From Gammaproteobacteria bacterium (lineage in GTDB: Bacteria > Pseudomonadota > Gammaproteobacteria > Pseudomonadales > Pseudohongiellaceae), in assembly GCA_018698975.1 (NCBI GenBank), contig JABIPQ010000048.1, positions 1 to 64,000 of the forward strand: DNA of 64,000 nt, given 5' to 3'. The notes under the pieces are model-generated. The model had not been told where the DNA came from. It saw nothing but the letters and a program-made list of their open reading frames with translations, and ran no database searches. A program made the position numbers and the translations under genes. Shown one piece after another: positions 18,533 to 27,978 of this stretch (its first letter is position 1; the number at the start of each line of letters is the position of its first letter).

Positions 18533-19690
18533 ATGAGAAAAAGCAAAGACAGAATTTTGACCACGCATGTGGGCGCACTCCCGGCGCCAGAAGGTATATG
18601 GGGCAGAAAAGATATTCCTGAAGAGCAACTGACCCAGGCAGTGAGTGACCTTGTTCAGTTCCAGCGAGATGCTGGCGTGGATATTGTCAACGAAGGCGAG
18701 CTGACCAAGGGAGGCAACTGGGTTTCCTTTATCAATTCAAGACTGACTGGATTCTCACCGGTAGAAAGCGGAGAACTTGGCAAGCTGCTCATGAGCAGCC
18801 CGGACTGGACCGAGTTCAGTGATTATTATCAGGCAGCAATGAATAACGGTACTCTATTTGAGCAGACCGCTAAAGCACCGGTCCAAACTGTTGATAATGG
18901 AGAAGTGCGTGACATGGTCTGTGATGGACCTATCGTATATACGGGGCTGGAAGAACTGGAAACAGAGCTGAGAGTCGCTAAAGCCGCGCTTGGTGCTGGC
19001 AATCCCGCTGACATGTTCATCACCAGTACTGCCCCTGCATCTTTGGAGCCTGGCCGGGTCAATCAATATTATAAAAGCGATGAGGACTACCTTTTTGCAC
19101 TGGCTGATGCCATGCGAGTGGAATATGAGGCCATCACCAATGCCGGATTTATAGTCCAGGTTGATGATGCATGGCTGGCAGCCCTTTGGGACCGGATTGG
19201 TATTGGCATGGGGATCGAGGCTTACAGAAAATACGCCGCCTTGCGTATGGAAGCACTTAACTATGGTTTACGTAATATTCCTGAACATCAAATACGCTAC
19301 CACATGTGCTGGGGAAGCTGGCACGGCCCCCACTCACATGATTTACCACTGGAAAATATTGTCGATGTACTCTTAACGGTTAAAGCACAAACCTACCTGA
19401 TTGAAGGGGCCAATGTGCGCCATGAACATGAATATACTGTCTGGGATTCTGTAAAGCTGCCGGAAGGAAAAATACTCGCACCGGGCGTCGTCTCGCATGC
19501 AACTACCCTGATTGAACATCCTCAGCTGGTCGCTGAACGCATTTGTAGATATGCCAACAGGCTGGGCAAAGAAAATGTTATAGCCTCAACCGATTGCGGA
19601 CTTGGCTTACGATGTCATCCACAAATTGCCTGGGCCAAATTGAAAGCCCTGAGTGAAGGGGCCAGATTGGCTACTGAAAAATTATGGTGA
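18533..19690 (+). CDS. MetE C-terminal-like (cobalamin-independent methionine synthase family) protein
   Basis: The 385-residue protein has the UROD/MetE barrel pattern: TTHVGALPAP at the N-terminus, then VDIVNEGELTKG, QVDDAWLA and GANVRHEHEY, and near the end ASTDCGLGLRCHP, which resembles the zinc-ligand cysteine region of MetE. It is only half the length of full MetE, like methyl or epoxyalkane:CoM transferase-type homologues. It may move methyl or alkyl groups between thiols; the substrate is unknown. The start has AGGGA upstream. Confidence 0.78.
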   Translation: MRKSKDRILTTHVGALPAPEGIWGRKDIPEEQLTQAVSDLVQFQRDAGVDIVNEGELTKGGNWVSFINSRLTGFSPVESGELGKLLMSSPDWTEFSDYYQAAMNNGTLFEQTAKAPVQTVDNGEVRDMVCDGPIVYTGLEELETELRVAKAALGAGNPADMFITSTAPASLEPGRVNQYYKSDEDYLFALADAMRVEYEAITNAGFIVQVDDAWLAALWDRIGIGMGIEAYRKYAALRMEALNYGLRNIPEHQIRYHMCWGSWHGPHSHDLPLENIVDVLLTVKAQTYLIEGANVRHEHEYTVWDSVKLPEGKILAPGVVSHATTLIEHPQLVAERICRYANRLGKENVIASTDCGLGLRCHPQIAWAKLKALSEGARLATEKLW

Positions 19691-19726
19691 TTGAGCGCAA
19701 TTGATTCTTGCCTAAATCAATCCCTC

Positions 19727-20902
19727 TTAAAGAAACAGGAAGTAAACCAATCCTGCCGAGTAGCTTGAAACAAGTATGACTGACAAATTCTTTTCGATCA
19801 GCGTCGGTTGGTCAACGTATTCAAGTTTTGGGCCCAGTGGAGCGAAGTATAGGTAAACAAAGCCTGCAATGAAGCCTCCGATGTGGCTGTAATAATCTAC
19901 ACTAGTTAACCAAAATATCTCTAGCAATAATTCCCCAATTAAAAGGAACACAAGCCTACCATTTGGTAGAACATTAATACTCCCCGGAAGATATTTTCCA
20001 TATTTATACTTTAGGCATACATATGCACCCCATAAGCCAAATATGCCACCAGAAGAACCGATGCTTGCATCAAATGATGAAAATTGATTGCTCGTTAAAA
20101 CCGATATAATGCCTGATATAAATACAATGTTTATAAGCCTAATACTTGAAAAAACTTTTTCAAGGCATTGCCCTAATAGCCCTAAGACTAAAATATTTAG
20201 TATCAAATGATTTGGTCTTGTATGAAACCAAAATGAAGAAAATATTCTGTAAATCTCTAAATTTAAAAAAATTTCTTTTGTATTAGCAGCAAACAACAAA
20301 AACTCTTCACTGGGAGAAGAATTTGCAGATGCGACCAAGCTAAACAAATAACAGGTTATAAGAACCAACGCTAAAATATTTGTGCTGGTACTTTTTTTAT
20401 TCACTTGCCCTTTCGCAAGCACTTCAAATACACCTAACACCTCTTCATTATGTTTTTTATTAACTTCTTTTTGTAATACATTAAAAAATTTTTCAAAATC
20501 CTTATCATTCACAAATATACTTTTATCAACAAGGTACCTTGACCTATTTTTAATACCTAAAACCAGCCCCAAATTCTTATTCATTCCACGGAGAAATTCG
20601 ACTGAATCTACATTTTCTATAGAATAACTTTTTACACCTAAGAAAATATTAGGTATTGAAATAGAAGCTTCTGACACCTCAATCTTCATTTTTTTCTTGT
20701 GGCATGTATACAAACGAAACAGCAAGATAAATTGAATTAATAAAAAGGATAAAACAAAATATACTTCGAAAAAAATTTGCGTTTCAAAAAATCTAGAAAC
20801 TTTGTTGTTTGAGAATAAAATAAGAAATAACAAGAAAAAAGAAAGGCACATAGTAGAGAAAATACTATGTGTTGCTTTTTTTATATTAAATTCCAATTCC
20901 AT
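19727..20902 (-). CDS. Rhomboid-family intramembrane serine protease with N-terminal PH-like domain
   Basis: The 391-residue protein has two N-terminal membrane helices (about 13-33 and 44-64) and a cytosolic PH-like stretch (about 70-150). A rhomboid core follows: WFHTRPNHLILN (H227, H232, N236), the catalytic serine S284 in GSSGG and the catalytic histidine H340 in YYSHIGGF. Rhomboids cleave single-pass membrane proteins within the bilayer. The gene is visibly richer in A+T than its neighbours, suggesting acquisition. It lies 89 bases downstream of the double-glycine peptide gene on the same strand, separated by an attenuator-like hairpin. The peptide is a plausible substrate, which is inference. 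Confidence 0.86.
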   Translation of the reverse strand: MELEFNIKKATHSIFSTMCLSFFLLFLILFSNNKVSRFFETQIFFEVYFVLSFLLIQFILLFRLYTCHKKKMKIEVSEASISIPNIFLGVKSYSIENVDSVEFLRGMNKNLGLVLGIKNRSRYLVDKSIFVNDKDFEKFFNVLQKEVNKKHNEEVLGVFEVLAKGQVNKKSTSTNILALVLITCYLFSLVASANSSPSEEFLLFAANTKEIFLNLEIYRIFSSFWFHTRPNHLILNILVLGLLGQCLEKVFSSIRLINIVFISGIISVLTSNQFSSFDASIGSSGGIFGLWGAYVCLKYKYGKYLPGSINVLPNGRLVFLLIGELLLEIFWLTSVDYYSHIGGFIAGFVYLYFAPLGPKLEYVDQPTLIEKNLSVILVSSYSAGLVYFLFL

Positions 20903-20938
20903 ATGGGATTTATAAAAGATTAATATGTAAATATTTAT

Positions 20939-20984
20939 AAAAACGAGAAATACTTTGTTGTTGAAAAGTACTTCTCGTTTTTTT
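20939..20984 (-). terminator. Attenuator or terminator between peptide and rhomboid genes
   Basis: On the minus strand, a stem of AAACGAGAAGTACTTT with AAAGTATTTCTCGTTT (one mismatch) is followed by TTTTTAT. It lies directly after the peptide stop codon and would let the peptide be made in excess over the downstream rhomboid. Confidence 0.75.
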
Positions 20985-20991
20985 AAAGCAC

Positions 20992-21207
20992 TTACCTAAA
21001 CACCTGGTAGCCTCCAGCTACAGTTAAAATACCTATCCCTAGCAAACCTATAGGGCTGACTCCCAAAGCAGAAACGGCAGCCATTGAGGCCCATCCTGAC
21101 CCAAAGACTCCCTGTGCCAACACGGCCGCACTCCCCCAATACTTCGCAGCATCAGCAATATTACCGCCACTCACCTCACCCAACTCATCCATTGTCAGTT
21201 CTCTCAT
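20992..21207 (-). CDS. Microcin-like double-glycine leader peptide
   Basis: From ATG 21207 (GGAGG 8 bases upstream) the product has 71 residues. The first 15, MRELTMDELGEVSGG, closely match the leader of class II microcins such as microcin V and end in the Gly-Gly cleavage site. The 56-residue core is hydrophobic and rich in Gly/Ala, with a likely membrane helix (LGVSPIGLLGIGILTVAGG). It has no cysteines. This fits a pore-forming bacteriocin or a small secreted membrane peptide. The usual C39 peptidase/ABC exporter and an immunity gene are not in the window; the only neighbour is the rhomboid protease. Confidence 0.72.
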   Translation of the reverse strand: MRELTMDELGEVSGGNIADAAKYWGSAAVLAQGVFGSGWASMAAVSALGVSPIGLLGIGILTVAGGYQVFR

Positions 21208-21294
21208 CTTCCTTACCTCCATGTAATTAACTATGCAGTATTGCATTACCCGTTTTAGTACAGGTTTATGCAATCTGCCAATAAATAGTTAAAA

Positions 21295-22155
21295 TCAGGG
21301 CAAGGTATGTCTGCTTAAAAACTCCCAGATCAGCTCGCTGGCTTGCACATCATTATTGCTGCTACTCGGCCAGGTGTGACCGCCGACTTGCCTTAAGTAA
21401 AACATTATTTCGGCGGAACCATTGCAGTCAGTCCAGGAATAGTGATTCACATTCTGCGACAGCTTGTTGTCCTCATTACTTAATGAACAGCCATTTGCCT
21501 GTCGCCATTTATCCAGAGCAGTTTCTACGCCCATGCGCCAGTAAGGCCGGGAATTTTTACTGACGGTATATTGGTTGGTTCGATCATCCAGGGCATGAAA
21601 GGAAATGATCGGGATCGGACGTTTCAAGGTGCAATCATCGGGATACTGCAGACCAGCTACTGGCGCAGCCGCAGCCAGTACATCTGAGAGTTCACAGGCC
21701 AGACGGCTACTCATTCGGGCTCCACCAGAAAAACCGGAGGTATAAACACGACTGTGATCAATATTTACCCTTCCTGCAATATCTTCAATCATGTCACGGA
21801 CAAACTGAACATCGTCAACCCCGGCATCTAAATTGGCATTCCAGCTACGTCGCGAGACTGTATTGGTATAGGCTCCCGCCGGAAACACGACGACAAAGCC
21901 ATGCTGATCTGCCAGAGAATCGAAATGACTGGTATCCACCTGATTTTGTGGCATGCTACCTGAACCATGCAGGCTAAACAGTAAAGGCACAGACTCACCT
22001 GTGTACCCTTCAGGGATATAAAGCAAATATTCTCGCTCCGCGCCAGCAGAGACCAGGCTGTGCGTGGAAAAGCCCTGATCAACCTGCGACAAAGCCACGG
22101 AACAATTCAGCCACAAGAATAGTAATATCATTCGTTTCATGACGACCTTTTGCAT
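21295..22155 (-). CDS. Secreted PHB-depolymerase/feruloyl-esterase-like hydrolase
   Basis: The 286-residue protein has a signal peptide (about 1-24). It has the LFSLHGSG oxyanion region, the serine elbow SGFSGGARM, an aspartate in HALDDRTNQY and a catalytic histidine in VGGHTWP. This is the LpqC/poly(3-hydroxybutyrate) depolymerase family, which hydrolyses extracellular esters. It is first in the minus-strand series ahead of the peptide and rhomboid genes, but the 87-base gap leaves room for a separate promoter. An in-frame ATG at 22140 is an alternative start. Confidence 0.82.
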   Translation of the reverse strand: MQKVVMKRMILLFLWLNCSVALSQVDQGFSTHSLVSAGAEREYLLYIPEGYTGESVPLLFSLHGSGSMPQNQVDTSHFDSLADQHGFVVVFPAGAYTNTVSRRSWNANLDAGVDDVQFVRDMIEDIAGRVNIDHSRVYTSGFSGGARMSSRLACELSDVLAAAAPVAGLQYPDDCTLKRPIPIISFHALDDRTNQYTVSKNSRPYWRMGVETALDKWRQANGCSLSNEDNKLSQNVNHYSWTDCNGSAEIMFYLRQVGGHTWPSSSNNDVQASELIWEFLSRHTLP

Positions 22156-22197
22156 ACTTCTTCCCTCTTGAATTTATTATTTGCAAGCATCATACGT

Positions 22198-22214
22198 TGA
22201 AAAAATATTTTTCA
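22198..22214. promoter_or_regulatory. A+T-rich palindrome between divergent genes
   Basis: TGAAAAA and TTTTTCA flank a 3-base centre. Direct copies of GCAAGCAT lie on each side (22183-22190 and 22215-22222). It sits between the esterase gene and rnfD and may be an operator, or a scar at the edge of the inserted segment. Confidence 0.3.
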
Positions 22215-22276
22215 GCAAGCATACATATGTTCAGCGGGCTTGATGCACCCACTGCAAGCTGGCAACATGCCCGCAC

Positions 22277-23314
22277 ATGACACTGTCGACTCTATTTCTC
22301 AAACCTGCCAAACACAGTCTGAGTACAGCCCAGATCATGCTGCTGGTGCTTATTGCCTGCATTCCTGGTATCGCCGCCATGAGTTGGTTTTTTGGTGCAG
22401 GCGTACTGTTGAACATCCTGTGGCTAATGCTATGCGCATTGGCTATTGAGGCGGCCATTCTGATAATTCGCAAGAAACCTGTCCTTCAGTCACTGGGGGA
22501 CTTCAGCGCCCTGGTCACTGCCTTGTTACTTGCCCTGTCCATGCCGCCCGCCTCCCCCTGGTGGCTAGGGCTCATCGGTATATTTTTCGCCATTGCTGTT
22601 GCCAAACATTTATACGGTGGTCTTGGTTACAATCCTTTCAATCCGGCCATGGTGGGATACGCGGTATTACTGATTGCCTATCCACTTGAAATGACGCGCT
22701 GGCTGCTGCCCGAAAATGTGAATGGAATACTTCCTGAACTGATGACGCTAATAAAGCAGTTTTTGGGAAACATTCCGGAGACCATGGACGCCTTTGTGGG
22801 TGCTACAGCTCTGGATCAATTTAAACTGGATCGGGGCGGCTTGACGATTGCTGAATACTGGCAGGGAAACCCCTTGTTCGGCTCTCTGTCGGGCGCAGGC
22901 TGGGAGTGGGTCAATGCCGGTTTTTTGCTTGGCGGCCTTTACATGCTTTATCGAAAAATTATCACCTGGCATATTCCTGCAGCAATGCTTGGCACGATGG
23001 CAATTATGGCACTGTTTTTTTATGACGGCGGCAGTTCAGCCAGCCATGGCTCGCCCTTATTCCATCTCTTTGGTGGCGCCGCCATGCTGGGTGCATTTTT
23101 TATTGCCACTGATCCGGTATCCGGACCGGCAACTAATAAAGCAAAAGTACTTTACGGAATTTTGATTGGCATGCTTATCTACAGCATTCGTGTTTGGGGT
23201 GCCTATCCTGACGGGGTTGCCTTTGCTGTTTTACTGGGCAACTTCGCCGCACCGGCCATTGATTATTTCCTGCGCCAGCAAAAACAAGAAGACGACACCA
23301 GCCATGTCGAATAA
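22277..23314 (+). CDS. rnfD: Electron transport complex subunit RnfD/RsxD
   Basis: RnfD is the membrane subunit that carries covalently bound FMN. The 345-residue protein has about nine hydrophobic segments. It has the conserved GGLGYNPFNPAMVGYA stretch, the FMN-attachment region FVGATALD with the expected threonine, and FIATDPVSGP. Its stop overlaps rnfG by 11 bases. It is normally directly downstream of rnfC; here about 6.4 kb of unrelated genes separate it from rnfA-rnfB. No clear ribosome site precedes the ATG. Confidence 0.94.
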   Translation: MTLSTLFLKPAKHSLSTAQIMLLVLIACIPGIAAMSWFFGAGVLLNILWLMLCALAIEAAILIIRKKPVLQSLGDFSALVTALLLALSMPPASPWWLGLIGIFFAIAVAKHLYGGLGYNPFNPAMVGYAVLLIAYPLEMTRWLLPENVNGILPELMTLIKQFLGNIPETMDAFVGATALDQFKLDRGGLTIAEYWQGNPLFGSLSGAGWEWVNAGFLLGGLYMLYRKIITWHIPAAMLGTMAIMALFFYDGGSSASHGSPLFHLFGGAAMLGAFFIATDPVSGPATNKAKVLYGILIGMLIYSIRVWGAYPDGVAFAVLLGNFAAPAIDYFLRQQKQEDDTSHVE

Positions 23315-23966
23315 ATCATCGACATCCGTGCAAACCTCAATTGTGAAAACCAGTATTACTCTTGGCATCTTTGCCTTGCTGGCCGCTTTACTTCTCGGGG
23401 TAGTCAATTTATCAACGGCAGATAAAATCCAGGAACAACAGCTGGCCGCAGAACGTCGTGCTCTTGGCGAAGTTCTACCATTCTCCTTCCATGATAATGA
23501 CTTACTGAGCAAACCACTGGCCCTGACTCCCCTGGCAAACAATTATGCAGCAATAGAATTACTTGAACTGTCTGTCGAGCGCCAGGCCTATATTGCCCTG
23601 CTGGAAAACACCTTTAGCGGCGCTATCCTGCCAGTAGAAGCTCATGATGCTTACAGTGGAGATATTAACCTGCTAGTGGGTATCCTCGCCGACGGTACTG
23701 TCAGTGGAGTACGTGTCCTGGCGCATCGGGAGACCCCGGGACTGGGCGATAAAATTGACATCCAGGTGTCTAACTGGATACTCGGCTTTGATGGTAAATC
23801 TCTGGCAAACCCTTCACTACCACAATGGAAAGTTGTCAAAGATGGCGGTGAGTTTGACCAATTGGTCGGCGCCACCATTACGCCAAGGGCCGTCATTAAT
23901 GCCGTACAAAGGGCACTGCAGTTTTTTCAATTAAACCAGAGCAAACTGGAAAACTCTGCTAACTAA
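23304..23966 (+). CDS. rnfG: Electron transport complex subunit RnfG/RsxG
   Basis: RnfG has one N-terminal membrane anchor and a periplasmic FMN-binding domain with covalent FMN. From ATG 23304 the protein has 220 residues. It has an anchor at about 14-32 and the flavin motif VGATITPRAV, whose second threonine carries FMN, near residue 190. The longer reading frame from 23166 lies inside rnfD and is not used. It overlaps rnfD and precedes rnfE. Confidence 0.94.
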   Translation: MSNKSSTSVQTSIVKTSITLGIFALLAALLLGVVNLSTADKIQEQQLAAERRALGEVLPFSFHDNDLLSKPLALTPLANNYAAIELLELSVERQAYIALLENTFSGAILPVEAHDAYSGDINLLVGILADGTVSGVRVLAHRETPGLGDKIDIQVSNWILGFDGKSLANPSLPQWKVVKDGGEFDQLVGATITPRAVINAVQRALQFFQLNQSKLENSAN

Positions 23967-24012
23967 TTTAGAGTCAAATTAAAATTAATTTTGAGTTATT
24001 AATCATTAAATA

Positions 24013-24717
24013 ATGCAGCAATCATCTCAATCAGTAAAAGAAATCACTCTCCAGGGGCTCTGGGGCAACAACGCCGCGCTGGTACAGCTTCTCGGTTTAT
24101 GCCCACTACTGGCAGTCAGTAATTCAGCGTTGAATGCACTGGGTCTTGGTCTGGCTACTATTCTTGTTTTGCTGGGCTCCAATGGCATGGTTTCCTTATG
24201 TCGTCATCACCTGACGCCCGCAATCCGTCTGCCAGTATTTGTACTGATCATTGCTACATTCACTACTTGTGCTGAATTACTGTTACGCGCCTTTGCTATT
24301 GAGCTATACCAGGCTTTGGGAATCTTTATCCCTCTGATAGTAACCAACTGCACCATATTGGGCCGTGCAGAAAGTTTTGCCTCCAAAAATTCCTTACTGC
24401 CTTCTTTACTTGATGGTCTGATGACTGGTCTGGGTTTTGCCGCCGTGCTGCTTGTACTGGGGCTGCTAAGGGAGCTGGCAGGCACCGGGCTGATATTTGC
24501 CAACATGGATCGACTGTTTCCTTTTGCCGGTAGCTGGACTATGGAAGTATTTTCAAACTACACGCCCTTTCTGCTCGCAATTCTGCCTCCCGGGGCTTTC
24601 TTTTTTATGGGTTGCCTGATTGCCCTGAAAAACATTCTGGATAAACACTTTGCCTTACCCGAAGCTGAAAGCGAAACGCCCGAAACAGGTAGTCAACGAG
24701 TCAGGGTCACCGGATGA
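24013..24717 (+). CDS. rnfE: Electron transport complex subunit RnfE/RsxE
   Basis: RnfE is the membrane subunit homologous to RnfA but inserted in the opposite orientation. The 234-residue protein has six hydrophobic segments and the paired motifs LLGLCPLLAVS and IPLIVTNCTILGR, each with the cysteine proposed to share a membrane iron-sulfur cluster with RnfA. It overlaps nth by 4 bases (ATGA). Confidence 0.95.
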   Translation: MQQSSQSVKEITLQGLWGNNAALVQLLGLCPLLAVSNSALNALGLGLATILVLLGSNGMVSLCRHHLTPAIRLPVFVLIIATFTTCAELLLRAFAIELYQALGIFIPLIVTNCTILGRAESFASKNSLLPSLLDGLMTGLGFAAVLLVLGLLRELAGTGLIFANMDRLFPFAGSWTMEVFSNYTPFLLAILPPGAFFFMGCLIALKNILDKHFALPEAESETPETGSQRVRVTG

Positions 24718-25349
24718 ACAAAAACAAACGTACAGAAATTTTTACGCGTCTGCGTAATGAAAACCCCAATCCAACCACTGAACTAAAATTTGATTCAACT
24801 TTTGAGTTACTCATTGCCGTGATGTTATCTGCCCAGGCGACAGATGTCGGCGTCAACAAAGCCACAGCAAAGCTTTTCCCGGTGGCTAATACGCCAGAGG
24901 CGATTTATGCTCTGGGCGAAAAAAAACTGAAAGACTACATCAAGACCATTGGACTTTTTAATACCAAGGGCAAGAATGTCATTCTTACCTGCAAACTACT
25001 GATGGATAAACACGCATCACAAGTCCCCAACACACGAGAAGAACTTGAAGCTTTACCGGGAGTCGGGCGTAAAACTGCCAACGTGGTTTTGAATACTGCC
25101 TTCCGCGAACACGCCATGGCCGTTGATACCCATATCTTTCGCATCTCCAATCGCACCGGCATTGCCCCCGGAAAGAATGTACTGGAAGTCGAAAAAAGAT
25201 TAATGAAATTTATTCCGGAAGAATTTTTGCTGGATGCGCATCACTGGTTAATTCTGCACGGCAGATATACATGCATTGCAAGAAAACCCAGATGTGGCTC
25301 TTGCGTGATTTCGGATTTGTGTGAATACAAGAAAAAAGAGTTGGACTAA
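24714..25349 (+). CDS. nth: Endonuclease III
   Basis: Nth is a base-excision glycosylase/AP lyase acting on oxidised pyrimidines. The 211-residue protein has the helix-hairpin-helix LPGVGRKTANVV with the catalytic lysine, the catalytic aspartate in AVDTHIFRISNR, and the C-terminal 4Fe-4S ligands in the spacing C-x6-C-x2-C-x5-C. Its position at the end of the rnf cluster matches other gammaproteobacteria, so the right half of the locus is ancestral. Confidence 0.97.
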   Translation: MNKNKRTEIFTRLRNENPNPTTELKFDSTFELLIAVMLSAQATDVGVNKATAKLFPVANTPEAIYALGEKKLKDYIKTIGLFNTKGKNVILTCKLLMDKHASQVPNTREELEALPGVGRKTANVVLNTAFREHAMAVDTHIFRISNRTGIAPGKNVLEVEKRLMKFIPEEFLLDAHHWLILHGRYTCIARKPRCGSCVISDLCEYKKKELD

Positions 25350-25394
25350 ATCTGGCATCTCAGGCTTCTGCATATTAGCCAACGACCTACCAAC

Positions 25395-25525
25395 AAACTG
25401 TCTCTTGTCTTTTGACTTTTGTCAGCTCCCTCTTGTCGCTACAGTAGAGTTTCCATCCCATCCACCCCACTGTACCAACCACCTGCAGCCTTCAACCTTT
25501 AGCTTTTAGCCTGTCTCTTGTCCCT
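25395..25525. repeat. Degenerate pyrimidine heptad tract (intergenic)
   Basis: The spacer between convergent nth and argG is strongly C/T-rich on the plus strand. It contains loose 7-bp units such as CCTTCAA, CCTTTAG and CTTTTAG, and several CTCTTGT copies. It resembles the cleaner heptad tracts at 41811, 61450 and 62367. No gene or clear terminator was seen. Confidence 0.5.
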
Positions 25526-26736
25526 TATTTTTTTCGTTTGCTGGCAATTGTGCGTAAGCGCAAGGCATTAAGTTTAATAAAGCCTTCAGCATCTTTCTGA
25601 TTATAAGCACCTTCATCGTCTTCAAATGATGCGACCATATCATCATAGAGTGATTCATCGGACTTGCGTCCCACAACAATTACATTGCCTTTGTATAGCT
25701 TCAAGCGCACAGAACCGTTCACGTGTATTTGGGTCTGATCAATAAGCGTCTGCAATGCTTCCCGTTCTGGAGACCACCAGTAACCGTTATAAATCAGCGA
25801 GGCATAACGTGGCATCAGTTCATCTTTCAAATGTGCGGCTTCCCGATCCAGCGTCAAGGATTCCATGGCTCGATGCGCTTTCAGAATAATAGTGCCGCCT
25901 GGTGTTTCATAACACCCTCTGGCCTTCATACCAACATAACGATTTTCTACAATATCGGTACGACCAATACCATTGGCACCACCAACCTGATTAAGTTCTT
26001 CAAGAATAGTCGCGGCTGATTTCTTCTCACCATTAATAGCAACAACATCCCCTTTCTCAAAGTCCAGTTCAATATATGTTGGGGCATCCGATGCATCTTC
26101 CGGAGACACTGACCACATCCACATATTTTCTTCGGGCTCTGCGGCAGGATCTTCAAGAATGCCTCCTTCATAGGAAATATGAAGCAGATTTGCATCCATG
26201 GAATATGGCGACTCATTGCCACGTTTCTGCTCCACGGGAATATTGTGTTCGGCACAATAATCCATAAGCTTCTCTCGAGAATTCAAATCCCACTCACGCC
26301 AGGGCGCGATTATCTTGATGCCAGGTTTCAAGGCATAGGCACCCAGTTCAAAGCGCACCTGATCATTACCTTTACCGGTAGCCCCATGGGCAATAGCATC
26401 TGCACCGGTTTCTTCAGCAATTTCAACCAGACGTTTGGCTATCAAGGGCCTGGCAATGGACGTGCCGAGCAAGTATTCGCCTTCATAAATAGTGTTGGCC
26501 CGAAACATGGGAAAAACATAGTCGCGCACGAATTCTTCACGGATATCGTCGATATAGATTTCCTTAACGCCCAGGGCTTCAGCCTTGGCACGTGCTGGCT
26601 CAACTTCCTTGCCCTGCCCCACGTCAGCAGTGAAGGTCACGACTTCACACTGATAAACATCCACTAACCATTTAACGATTACCGAGGTATCCAGACCGCC
26701 TGAATAGGCAAGGACGACTTTTTTGATATCCGACAT
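25525..26736 (-). CDS. argG: Argininosuccinate synthase
   Basis: ArgG condenses citrulline and aspartate with ATP, the penultimate step of arginine synthesis. From ATG 26736 (GGGAG upstream) the protein has 403 residues. It has the ATP-PPi loop AYSGGLDTS at the N-terminus, then [14 protein letters not shown] and [16 protein letters not shown]. The in-frame TTG one codon upstream is not needed. argD and argF lie together at 41.9-44.0 kb; argH is not in the window. Confidence 0.97.
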   Translation of the reverse strand: MSDIKKVVLAYSGGLDTSVIVKWLVDVYQCEVVTFTADVGQGKEVEPARAKAEALGVKEIYIDDIREEFVRDYVFPMFRANTIYEGEYLLGTSIARPLIAKRLVEIAEETGADAIAHGATGKGNDQVRFELGAYALKPGIKIIAPWREWDLNSREKLMDYCAEHNIPVEQKRGNESPYSMDANLLHISYEGGILEDPAAEPEENMWMWSVSPEDASDAPTYIELDFEKGDVVAINGEKKSAATILEELNQVGGANGIGRTDIVENRYVGMKARGCYETPGGTIILKAHRAMESLTLDREAAHLKDELMPRYASLIYNGYWWSPEREALQTLIDQTQIHVNGSVRLKLYKGNVIVVGRKSDESLYDDMVASFEDDEGAYNQKDAEGFIKLNALRLRTIASKRKK

Positions 26737-26937
26737 CAATTTCTCCCGTTGCGAGCTTTAATTTGGGTGCGCAATTCACCCCTGATGTAAAAAAGGCGGG
26801 TATTGTAACGCTGGTAATGGAAATTGCGAAATTAAAGCGTGAGTGTCCATGAATTACCGCCAGAATTGCCATATCCTGCTATAATTGATAACCAACAAAG
26901 ACCTGACAGAAGCAATCGCACAAGGAACCCCGTTTTA

Positions 26938-27975
26938 ATGCAGGAAATAACCCTGGTCAGGCCAGATGACTGGCATCTCCATCTTCGTGACGGTTCCGCA
27001 CTTCCAGACACAGTCGCTCAAACGGCCCGCTATATGGGACGGGCGATCGTTATGCCAAATCTGTCTCCCCCGGCAACAAGCACTGACGATGCCCTTGCCT
27101 ATCGGGAAAGGATTCTTGCCCATGTGCCGGGTGGCAGCTCTTTTGACCCTTTGATGACCCTTTACCTCACCGATAATACCGCCCCTGAAGAAATAGCCCG
27201 GGCGAAAGAAAGTGGACGTGTCTTTGGTATCAAGCTTTATCCTGCAGGTGCTACAACAAATTCTGACCAGGGTGTTACCGACATTACCAGCACTTATTCA
27301 GCACTTGAAAAAATGAGTGAGCTGCAAATGCCCTTATTAATCCATGGTGAAGTCACCCGGGATGAAATCGATATTTTTGATCGAGAACGGGTTTTCATCG
27401 ACGAAATTCTTTACCCTTTGCACAAGCGTTTTCCAGACTTAAAAATAGTTTTTGAGCACATAACAACAAAAGATGCTGTGGATTTTGTACTTTCAGCAGA
27501 CAGCAACATCGCTGCCACTGTCACCCCTCAACATCTAATGTATAACCGTAATCATTTGCTGGTGGGTGGAATCCGCCCTCATTTTTATTGTCTGCCAATA
27601 CTCAAACGTAATATTCACCAACAGGCCTTGCTGGATGCTGTCACAAGTGGCACAGCCAAGATCTTCCTGGGGACTGATTCTGCACCACACGCCATAGACC
27701 AAAAGGAAAGCGCCTGTGGTTGTGCTGGCTGCTTCTCGGCTCATGCTGCCCTGGAACTTTATGCTGAAGTTTTTGAAAGCCTGAACATTCTGGACAAACT
27801 TGAAGCCTTTGCGAGTTTTCATGGCCCTGATTTTTACGGCCTGAAAAGAAACGAAGATCAAATTACCCTGCGCAAGGAAAGCTGGACGGTACCGTCAAGC
27901 TATAATATGGGCAATGAGCAGGTGGTGCCGCTATATGCTGGCAACAATCTGGCATGGTCAGTGGTGGATAAATAA
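26938..27975 (+). CDS. pyrC: Dihydroorotase (class II)
   Basis: PyrC closes carbamoyl-aspartate to dihydroorotate in pyrimidine synthesis. With ATG 26938 (AAGGA about 11 bases upstream) the protein has 345 residues, near the 348 of Escherichia coli PyrC. It has the zinc motif DWHLHLRDG, the carboxylated-lysine region [18 protein letters not shown], the [10 protein letters not shown] segment and LGTDSAPH. The longer frame from 26839 adds a non-conserved tail. rnt follows 3 bases downstream. Confidence 0.96.
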   Translation: MQEITLVRPDDWHLHLRDGSALPDTVAQTARYMGRAIVMPNLSPPATSTDDALAYRERILAHVPGGSSFDPLMTLYLTDNTAPEEIARAKESGRVFGIKLYPAGATTNSDQGVTDITSTYSALEKMSELQMPLLIHGEVTRDEIDIFDRERVFIDEILYPLHKRFPDLKIVFEHITTKDAVDFVLSADSNIAATVTPQHLMYNRNHLLVGGIRPHFYCLPILKRNIHQQALLDAVTSGTAKIFLGTDSAPHAIDQKESACGCAGCFSAHAALELYAEVFESLNILDKLEAFASFHGPDFYGLKRNEDQITLRKESWTVPSSYNMGNEQVVPLYAGNNLAWSVVDK

Positions 27976-27978
27976 AAA

